Shown here in pieces: positions 1 to 5,019 of a stretch of 5,977 bases of DNA. Under the pieces are notes generated by a model, which worked only from the letters and a program-made list of their open reading frames with translations, was not told the origin of the DNA and ran no database searches. Each line of letters starts with the position of its first letter. Position 1 is the stretch's first letter. The translations under genes and the position numbers were made by a program. The stretch is from assembly GCA_022545745.1 (NCBI GenBank), contig JACZQL010000098.1:1-5977 (forward strand). Reading direction: 5' to 3'. The DNA is from Deltaproteobacteria bacterium (lineage in GTDB: Bacteria > Desulfobacterota_B > Binatia > UBA9968).

Positions 1-86
1 AACTTGAGCTGCACGGTTGCTGCGGACGCTGGGGTGGTACAAAGCATTATTACGGCGGTCACAAAGGTGCAGATCAATGCCATCAT
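1..86 (-). CDS. Exported protein, N-terminal fragment with signal peptide
   Basis: The reading frame opens with two ATG codons (84-86 and 81-83) and runs without a stop to the window edge, giving 28 visible residues. They look like a Sec signal peptide: a hydrophobic core (ALICTFVTAVIML) followed by TTPASA-A, a good signal peptidase I site. The n-region carries no Lys or Arg, which is unusual. The Cys residues do not sit in a convincing lipobox. In-frame TAA TAG stops lie 24 bases upstream (the TAA is the stop of the aldehyde dehydrogenase gene), so the first ATG is the earliest possible start. No strong Shine-Dalgarno sequence is visible. It follows the dehydrogenase by 21 bases on the same strand and is probably cotranscribed. 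The mature protein is outside the window, so its function cannot be told; a periplasmic binding protein is only one possibility. Confidence 0.6.
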   Translation of the reverse strand, partial: MMALICTFVTAVIMLCTTPASAATVQLK

Positions 87-107
87 TTGGGTCTTGTGAG
101 TTACCTA

Positions 108-1580
108 TTACAGCTTAATACAGACGTTCTTGACTTCGGTGAAGAACTCCAGCGAATGGTGCCCACCTTCACGTCCAATGCCGGATTCCTTCATCCCACC
201 GAAGGGCGTGCGCAGGTCTGGAAAGGACCAACTATTCACCCAGATGGATCCAGCATCCATTTGGGCGGCGACGCGCTTGGCCCGCTCTGGATTTTCCGTC
301 CATATCACGCAGGAAAGACCGTACGGGGTATCGTTTGCCAAACCTATGACCTCTTCTTCGGTGTCGAAGGGTTGTACGTGACAGCAGGGTCCGAAGATTT
401 CTTCTTTGACGATGGGTGAATCCTCGGGGAGCCCTGTCCAGATGGTGGGCTCAATCCAGGAGCCGTTGGCAAGCTCACCGGGCATATTTGGGATTCCACC
501 GCCCGTGATCAGGTTGGCACCGAGTTCCTTGGCCTTCTGATAATAGCCGTGCACCTTTTCACGGTGAGCCTGGCTGATGAGGGGACCCATGGTGGTCTCC
601 TTCTCTTTTGGGTCTCCGAGTTTCAGGGACTCGGCCCCGGCCTTCAGCCGCTTGACGAACTCATTGAAGATGGGTCGCTCCACATATATCCGTTCGGTTG
701 CGAGACACACCTGACCGCAGTTTGCAAAGACGGAGCGCATGGTACCCTCGATGGCCTTGTTCATGTCCCAGTCGGAGAAGACAATCGCCGGGTTTTTCCC
801 TCCCAGCTCCAGGGATATGTCGTGGAGGTCCACTGCAGCAGATTTCATGATGGCAGAGCCGGTTTTACTTTGCCCCGTGAAGGTAATGGCATCGATACCG
901 GGATGCTCGATCAAATGGGCCCCAGCTGACAGTGGACCATAACCGTGCACTACATTGTACACTCCCTGGGGGATTCCAGCCTCATTCATTACCTCACCTA
1001 GTAGGGTCGCACTGGTCGGCGTCTCTTCCGATGGTTTGACCACGACTGTATTTCCGCAGGCAAGGGCTGGTCCCACTTTCCAGCTTAGGATAAGCAAAGG
1101 TGCATTCCACGGACAGATCAACGCGACGACACCCTTAGGTGCCCTGATGGAATAGTTGAGCGCCCCTTTGCCGTCGGGTGTTTCGGTTTTAAGGCTTTCC
1201 ACTGGGGTGTCTTTGATAACATGGGACAAGACTTTAAGGTTTGCGATGCTTTTAGGAACGTCGAGAAAACGGCCAAGAGTGTAGGGTTTCCCCGTGTCTG
1301 AACATTCGGCTTCGACGAACTCTTCAAAGCGGGCATGAATTCCTTCAGCCACTTTGTTGAGGCGCTCCAGCCGTTGGGCTAGTGGCAATTTGTCCCACTC
1401 ACCTGCGAGGGCGGCCCTGGCGGCCGCAACGGCATGGTTAATTTCCTCACTTCCCCCTTCGTGAATCTTGGCGATGATCTGACCGTTGATGGGGTTCACA
1501 TTGTTAAAGGTCTTGCCGCTCTTTGAGCCCACAGATTGGCCGTTGATGAAATGCTTGATCTCACGGGTGGATGAATCCAT
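108..1580 (-). CDS. 2-hydroxymuconic (or 2-aminomuconic) semialdehyde dehydrogenase, ALDH superfamily
   Basis: This cytosolic NAD-dependent aldehyde dehydrogenase is predicted to oxidise 2-hydroxymuconate semialdehyde to 2-hydroxymuconate in catechol meta-cleavage (DmpC/XylG type), or the 2-amino analogue in 2-aminophenol or 3-hydroxyanthranilate breakdown. At 490 residues it has the family length. It opens with IKHFINGQSVGSKSGKTF and ends EFFTEVKNVCIKL, both typical of this subfamily. Visible catalytic parts are N159 in CPWNAP, K182/E185 in VKPSEE (NAD ribose binding), FTGQSKTG at 234-241, general base E258 in LELGGK, nucleophile C292 in NCGQVC, and E394 in EEIFGP. R457 matches a substrate-carboxylate Arg of aminomuconic semialdehyde dehydrogenase, but the partner Arg (R120 there) is K110 here. 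The frame extends upstream to 1733, but the ATG at 1580 was chosen because GGAGGGGGGAG lies directly before it and homology begins there. The substrate (hydroxy versus amino) cannot be decided from sequence alone. Confidence 0.9.
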   Translation of the reverse strand: MDSSTREIKHFINGQSVGSKSGKTFNNVNPINGQIIAKIHEGGSEEINHAVAAARAALAGEWDKLPLAQRLERLNKVAEGIHARFEEFVEAECSDTGKPYTLGRFLDVPKSIANLKVLSHVIKDTPVESLKTETPDGKGALNYSIRAPKGVVALICPWNAPLLILSWKVGPALACGNTVVVKPSEETPTSATLLGEVMNEAGIPQGVYNVVHGYGPLSAGAHLIEHPGIDAITFTGQSKTGSAIMKSAAVDLHDISLELGGKNPAIVFSDWDMNKAIEGTMRSVFANCGQVCLATERIYVERPIFNEFVKRLKAGAESLKLGDPKEKETTMGPLISQAHREKVHGYYQKAKELGANLITGGGIPNMPGELANGSWIEPTIWTGLPEDSPIVKEEIFGPCCHVQPFDTEEEVIGLANDTPYGLSCVIWTENPERAKRVAAQMDAGSIWVNSWSFPDLRTPFGGMKESGIGREGGHHSLEFFTEVKNVCIKL

Positions 1581-1687
1581 CTCCCCCCCTCCGTTATTTA
1601 AACGCACGCTTACTTGGGGCCACAGACGAAAACGTAATTCAGAAAACCTGCAGCGCTTTGCACTACGGGCTACTAGGTTGGTTTTTG

Positions 1688-1717
1688 AGTGTACTAGGCT
1701 CGATCTTGGGCAGTCAA
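1688..1717 (-). promoter_or_regulatory. Sigma70-type promoter for the semialdehyde dehydrogenase
   Basis: On the minus strand TTGACT (1717-1712) and TACACT (1693-1688) are separated by 18 bases. The -35 matches consensus at 5 of 6 positions and the -10 at 4 of 6. The predicted start near 1681 would leave a leader of about 100 bases before the ATG at 1580. The leader begins with a foldable segment (1645-1679): AACCU and AGGUU arms enclose a GU-containing 7-bp hairpin, GUAGUGC/GCGCUGC, with an AAA loop. Its role is unknown. Confidence 0.45.
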
Positions 1718-1736
1718 GCCCGTTGGTGTTCAATAG

Positions 1737-1799
1737 CGCAGGCTTCGCATTTCATTGAGGCGAAAGCGGAAAACCGCTTTCGCCCTTCGATTGCCTGCG
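1737..1799. repeat. Compound inverted repeat (strong intergenic hairpin)
   Basis: A perfect 11-bp inverted repeat, GGCGAAAGCGG (1759-1769) and CCGCTTTCGCC (1774-1784), has a 4-base loop (AAAA on plus, TTTT on minus). It is nested in a second 7-bp pair, CGCAGGC (1737-1743) and GCCTGCG (1793-1799). It lies between the radical SAM stop and the dehydrogenase promoter. No T-run follows it on either strand, so it is not a textbook intrinsic terminator. It could block read-through, protect the 3' end of the radical SAM mRNA, or be a REP-like palindrome. Confidence 0.7.
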
Positions 1800-1836
1800 T
1801 TTAAAGATCTGTTGCGGCGGTTCTAGCTTTTGACCT

Positions 1837-3354
1837 CTAGTCGTGTTCAAGGGACTGGGTAACCGGTCGGTGTTGCTCGAGAAAGAGTTCCCCCTTGGAA
1901 GCCGCGTTGGCATAGCTCGAAATGTTCTCTAGCCAACTCTTGGTTTTGATCTTCATGTATGGTGAGGTATAACCGTTCAGAAGCCGCTCGATCCTGCCTG
2001 GCTTGGAATAGTATTCCTTATGGGCCCAAGCCGTTAGCTTCCCCAGCTCTTCTCTGGAAAGGTATTTGGTCCGACAGACTGGATGATGGGCGTCCCAGTA
2101 TCTCAGGTCTGTCACCTCGATGGCTCCGAGTTTAGTATACTCGCGCCAGAAGGGAGATCCCACGTTGGGGTGGAAGACTCCAAGGGCGGCGAAATCCGGA
2201 TCCGCTTCATCCACAAACGCGAACCGTTCCTTGATGGCCTTTTCATCGTCCTCCCACAGTCCCACCATCCAAGTCCCAATGGTAGCGATGTCGTTCTCTC
2301 GGAGTGCCCGAATGGCCGTCTTGACGTCATTGATGGTGATCCCCTTATGAAGCCACTTCAACTCTTCGTCCGAAGATACCTCAATTCCCAACAGGACCTG
2401 GAAACAACCGGCCTTTCTCATCAGAGGGAAAATATCCATATCCCTTACGAAGTGACGGGCAAGACCCAAGAAGCACCACTCGATGGTGAGTTTCCGTTCG
2501 ATAATCTCATTGCAAAGCTCAATCATACGCTCGCGATCCACATTGAAGTTCTCGTCAAAGAAAAAGGCCACTTTAGTCTTGTAAGTTTTCTCAAGAAGCT
2601 CCAATTCCTCTGCCACCTTCTTTCCTGACCTCGCTCTCCATTGGGACATATCTTTTCCGGCTTGCCGCGAGTCGAACTTTGACCATACCCAGCAAAACTT
2701 GCACAGCTCCGGACATCCCCTGCTGGTGATGGGTTCCGCATAGGGTTGGATGTAGGTAAAGCCAGTGTATTCATTCATTGGGAAGAGATCGTAGGCGGGC
2801 ATGGGAAGCTCATCGAGGTTTTCAATCAAGGGCCTTCTCTCCGTGATGACTACCTCGTTGGACCCCTGCTCCCTGTAAGCAAGGCCTTTAATTCCCCTTA
2901 AATTAGGCTTCTCCTTTTGGAGCTCCGTGGTCAACTCTCTGAAGGTATACTCCCCCTCCCCGTTGAGGACGAAGTCTACTTCGGATTGCTCTTGCAGGAC
3001 CTCACGGGGGATGGCTGGGAAGTAAACACCCCCCACCACATTCTTGACATGAGGCATTTTGTCTTTGACCTTTTTCATGGCCTTATAGAGGTTGGGTACA
3101 AAGGCTACACCACCGTTGGCATGGATGGGTTCCCCTAGGTAGACCATGTCTGGCGAAGTGGCTTTAACTCTATCCGCCAAATCATCCCACTTGATATCCA
3201 GTGCCGTGCAATCCAGCACTTCCACATTCACGGGATCCCCAAACCTTTTGTCCCTTAAAAACGCGCCAAGCTGGGCGTGAACCGAATTTGGCACAAAATG
3301 CTTCCCAAAGGTGGACCAACTTCCCCTTGGGGGTGTCAGGAAAAGGACTTTCAT
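1837..3354 (-). CDS. B12-binding-domain radical SAM protein, BchE superfamily
   Basis: This 505-residue protein has two recognisable parts. Residues 1 to about 150 form a cobalamin-binding-type Rossmann domain (MKVLFLTPPRG start, SPDMVYLGEPIHANGG, VVGGVYFPAIP, VDFVLNGEGEYTF), and about 205-420 form a radical SAM barrel. The [4Fe-4S] ligands are C214, C218 and C221 in RGCPELCKFC (CxxxCxxC). A GIE motif occurs at 323-325, and WRARSGKKVAEELELL and LCNEIIERKLTIEW resemble the anaerobic Mg-protoporphyrin ester cyclase BchE. The classical DxHxxG base-off cobalamin motif is absent, as in many of this superfamily, so B12 dependence is uncertain. The start is supported by GAGAGGAG ending 9 bases upstream. 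The ~55-residue tail after about 450 is not recognised. No chlorophyll, hopanoid or other substrate pathway is nearby, so the reaction (methylation, cyclisation or rearrangement) is unassigned. It is expected to be oxygen-sensitive and cytosolic. Confidence 0.88.
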   Translation of the reverse strand: MKVLFLTPPRGSWSTFGKHFVPNSVHAQLGAFLRDKRFGDPVNVEVLDCTALDIKWDDLADRVKATSPDMVYLGEPIHANGGVAFVPNLYKAMKKVKDKMPHVKNVVGGVYFPAIPREVLQEQSEVDFVLNGEGEYTFRELTTELQKEKPNLRGIKGLAYREQGSNEVVITERRPLIENLDELPMPAYDLFPMNEYTGFTYIQPYAEPITSRGCPELCKFCWVWSKFDSRQAGKDMSQWRARSGKKVAEELELLEKTYKTKVAFFFDENFNVDRERMIELCNEIIERKLTIEWCFLGLARHFVRDMDIFPLMRKAGCFQVLLGIEVSSDEELKWLHKGITINDVKTAIRALRENDIATIGTWMVGLWEDDEKAIKERFAFVDEADPDFAALGVFHPNVGSPFWREYTKLGAIEVTDLRYWDAHHPVCRTKYLSREELGKLTAWAHKEYYSKPGRIERLLNGYTSPYMKIKTKSWLENISSYANAASKGELFLEQHRPVTQSLEHD

Positions 3355-3380
3355 CTATCTATTCTCCTCTCAATATTTAT

Positions 3381-3450
3381 CCCTGAGTTCAGGGGCCAAC
3401 TGATTCCTTAATTATTAAAGGAAGGCGCAAAGCCCAACAAAGGTACTTTG
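3381..3450 (-). promoter_or_regulatory. Structured 5' leader with four tandem small hairpins
   Basis: Between the promoter and the radical SAM ATG the minus-strand RNA can form, in order: CAAAG/CUUUG (3450-3438, 3-base loop), a short GGC/GCC hairpin with a UUUGC loop (about 3435-3425), UUCCUU/AAGGAA (3423-3404, 8-base loop) and CCCUG/CAGGG (3394-3381, 4-base loop). The last ends about 18 bases before the Shine-Dalgarno sequence. The individual stems are short. I do not recognise a known riboswitch, and the cobalamin-riboswitch hallmarks are not seen. Confidence 0.35.
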
Positions 3451-3473
3451 GTTAATAATCAATACGGTAAATA

Positions 3474-3502
3474 TATATATTGGAAGAATCGGGTCATGTC
3501 AA
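3474..3502 (-). promoter_or_regulatory. Strong sigma70-type promoter for the radical SAM gene
   Basis: Minus-strand TTGACA (3502-3497) is a perfect -35, followed by a 17-base spacer and TATATA (3479-3474) in an alternating AT tract. The predicted transcript starts near 3467, leaving a leader of about 110 bases before the ATG at 3354. Confidence 0.65.
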
Positions 3503-3542
3503 GGAAAAAAAAGGGCCTGGTTTTTCCAATGCTTAAAGGGTT

Positions 3543-3572
3543 TTGACATCTCTCTAGGGTGCTCACTAGACT
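3543..3572 (+). promoter_or_regulatory. Promoter of the amidohydrolase remnant
   Basis: A perfect -35 TTGACA (3543-3548), an 18-base spacer and TAGACT (3567-3572, 4 of 6 matches) point right toward the ATG at 3611. GAAAGGA sits about 10 bases before that ATG. Expression signals have therefore outlived the gene body. It is divergent from the radical SAM promoter about 40 bases away. Confidence 0.4.
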
Positions 3573-3610
3573 ACCCCGTCGCGACCTGTCGCTGAAAGGA
3601 TACATTCAAG

Positions 3611-4025
3611 ATGGCCTCCAACTACAGTGTTTTCGATGCCGACGGACAGGCCCTGCGGGATTACCAATAGCAAATTTCACCCCGTGGAATAAAGTCGCCG
3701 TCGAAATTTACCATTTCGGTCGAGGTTAATACTCCACGGGGTGGAGTAACCTCTCGGTCGAGACCACTTGTGTTAGTTGTGGATAATACTCTACAGGGTG
3801 AGGTCTTCAATCTGCAATTCCGAGTGTAACGAGGAATGGGTTGGCACCGCATGGCCCTGAGTTTAGCCCGCGGCGGTGGGCTAGTCAGCGGGGAGACCAC
3901 GGTCCAGATATGGATTGGCGCAAAAGCATATTCGAGAATTGCGGGAACGCCCTGATCTGACCGAAGAAGCCAAAAGGCGGATTCTTGGCGAGAATGCTAG
4001 GCGACTTTATAAAATCGGGCAGTAG
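3611..4025 (+). pseudogene. Gutted amidohydrolase (ACMSD-like, PF04909-type) gene remnant
   Basis: Two ends of one gene remain. The ATG at 3611, after a plausible Shine-Dalgarno sequence, reads MASNYSVFDADGQALRDYQ and stops at TAG 3668-3670; the FDADG start is typical of metal-dependent amidohydrolases of the decarboxylase-like superfamily. From 3921 to 4025, in a different frame, the DNA encodes QKHIREL, then RPDLTEEAKRRILGEN, then ARRLYKIGQ and a stop, which is the characteristic C-terminal helix of the same superfamily. Intact members are roughly 300-400 residues, so about 300 codons of barrel are missing. Where a His normally follows DADG there is a Gln, consistent with loss of metal binding. 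The middle, 3671-3920, is non-homologous and rich in palindromes. Assignment of both ends to one gene is inference from order, orientation and family; the function is lost. Confidence 0.7.
3675..3806. repeat. Cluster of three CCACGGGGTG-type palindromic motifs
   Basis: Three related sites lie in about 130 bases. The central one (3722-3753) is a long imperfect palindrome: GAGGTT, AAT, ACTCCAC, GGG, GTGGAGT, AACCTC. The left site (about 3675-3693) carries TTCCACGGGGTGAAA on the minus strand. The right site (about 3784-3803) carries TAATACTCTACAGGGTGAGG on the plus strand. The outer two are inverted with respect to each other. The central palindrome is flanked by an exact 9-bp direct repeat, TCGGTCGAG (3716-3724 and 3754-3762), overlapping its first three bases. 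They could be operators for a dimeric regulator or the ends and core of a very small mobile-element remnant. I cannot name the family. Confidence 0.6.
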
Positions 4026-4049
4026 TATCACCCCTACCCCAGATTCCAG

Positions 4050-4769
4050 CTAAGGCCACCGCCCGCGCTGGGCTGGAAACTGCTTCCAGAAATCCTCAAA
4101 CGCCTTGGGCCCTGCCCGGTTGTATACCCGACGGTGCTCTACCTGATCCGGTTCGTGTTCGATCAGCCGCTCCGAATAGCAAAGGTGAGGGACCCGGTCG
4201 GGGTTCGCTGACAGGTGATCCGATGCGAGGAGCTCTGCTAGATAATGCCGTGCGTCCTGCGGGTCCGCAATGGTGCTCCGATACACGAGCCGGCCATCCC
4301 TATGTATTACGAACAGAGAGGTGGGCCAGGGTCCATAGCTTCGATGGATGGTTCCCTCCAAACTGTCCACCAGGATCGGGAATTTCACATTCTCCGCTTT
4401 CCGAAAGTCCCTTGCGTGGGAAAGCTTTTGTTCCATGGAAGTATGGTGAAGGTAGTGCTCGCCCGGGTGAGATTCTTTGACATAGACCAGATAAAAATTC
4501 ACCCCCCGTCCGCCAAAGTCGGTAACCATCTGATTCATCCCGGGCATGGCAATGGCGCACATTGGGCTAGTAATGGAGCCCATCATGAGCACTACGTGGC
4601 ACTGGTCCCGCAGGTCACGAAGTCGGACCACCTCCCCATCCAAGACCGGCGCCTCAAACTCAGGTGCCATCTCTCCGACCCTAACCGGTATCGTCTCCCC
4701 CAGGCGGGCAGGATCGGGCAGTTTGATGCTAAAATCAGGGGTGTTATATGCCCCTCCTTGATCGGCCAT
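4050..4769 (-). CDS. Deiodinase-like / redoxin thioredoxin-fold protein with SxxC active site
   Basis: This 239-residue protein has a peroxiredoxin/deiodinase-like thioredoxin fold. VGEMAPEFEAPVLDGEVVRL (31-50) is the redoxin opening, MMGSITSPMC (62-71) is the active-site turn, YLVYVKESHPGEHYLHHTS (93-111) is the segment typical of iodothyronine-deiodinase-family proteins, and PTSLFVIHRDGRLVYRS (149-165) holds the cis-Pro side of the fold. The GSxT-x-P turn matches the deiodinase GSxTU pattern, but the Sec/Cys position is Ser68 (codon AGC, not TGA). C71, three residues on, is kept, making an SxxC motif. A C-terminal extension (about 185-239, rich in charged and aromatic residues) is not recognised. 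No signal peptide is seen, so it is likely cytosolic. GAGGAGG 7 bases upstream fixes the start. It is divergent from the OsmC selenoprotein gene, and its 3' end converges on the amidohydrolase remnant with 24 bases between. Redox, dehalogenating or structural roles are all open. Confidence 0.82.
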   Translation of the reverse strand: MADQGGAYNTPDFSIKLPDPARLGETIPVRVGEMAPEFEAPVLDGEVVRLRDLRDQCHVVLMMGSITSPMCAIAMPGMNQMVTDFGGRGVNFYLVYVKESHPGEHYLHHTSMEQKLSHARDFRKAENVKFPILVDSLEGTIHRSYGPWPTSLFVIHRDGRLVYRSTIADPQDARHYLAELLASDHLSANPDRVPHLCYSERLIEHEPDQVEHRRVYNRAGPKAFEDFWKQFPAQRGRWP

Positions 4770-4873
4770 CCTTCGACCTCCTCAATGGATCAAAACTTTC
4801 GGTAACTCGACCATCATCCGCGCATGCAACTAGTAAAGAGTTAATTCTATTCCCTGGATACCAGTTTCCGTTA

Positions 4874-4902
4874 TCGCTAACACCAAGCAAAACACCTGTC
4901 AA
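4874..4902 (-). promoter_or_regulatory. Possible promoter for the deiodinase-like gene
   Basis: A perfect minus-strand -35 TTGACA (4902-4897) is followed 17 bases later by a poor -10, TAGCGA (4879-4874). An alternative -10, TAGAAT (4849-4844, 5 of 6 matches), lacks a good -35 and is preceded by a CTGG/CCAG inverted repeat (4854-4864). Either fits transcription toward the ATG at 4769; a choice cannot be made from sequence. Confidence 0.25.
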
Positions 4903-4917
4903 CCGTTTCCGGGAGTT

Positions 4918-4931
4918 GCATATTAATATGC
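4918..4931. promoter_or_regulatory. Perfect 14-bp palindrome in divergent intergenic region (putative operator)
   Basis: GCATATTAATATGC is a perfect palindrome in the 250-base gap between two divergent genes. Its left edge overlaps AGTTGCAT (4914-4921), which has an exact inverted copy, ATGCAACT, at 4824-4831. The arrangement suits a dimeric regulator controlling both directions. It also overlaps plausible but unconvincing promoter elements for the OsmC gene. The regulator is unknown and not encoded here. Confidence 0.45.
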
Positions 4932-5019
4932 TTCATTGATACATAAAGGCTAACGAACCGTAAGAATGATCCATTGGCGGTGTAGAAGCATAAAAGGTTG
5001 ACTAAAAGGAGGCAGTCAT

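Noticed and set aside
1581..1733. N-terminal extension of the aldehyde dehydrogenase to 541 residues
   Set aside because: The extension has no family similarity, runs over the promoter, and the ATG at 1580 has an excellent ribosome binding site.
3355..3480. Cobalamin riboswitch before the B12-type radical SAM gene
   Set aside because: The leader is too short and lacks the conserved cobalamin-riboswitch core.
3661..3900. 79-residue minus-strand ORF in the palindrome cluster
   Set aside because: Its protein has no recognisable features and lies over inverted repeats within a pseudogene; no convincing ribosome binding site was seen.
3836..3955. Short plus-strand ORF (starts MGWHRM) before the amidohydrolase tail
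   Set aside because: About 39 codons, no similarity recognised, and it overlaps the recognised C-terminal remnant in another frame.
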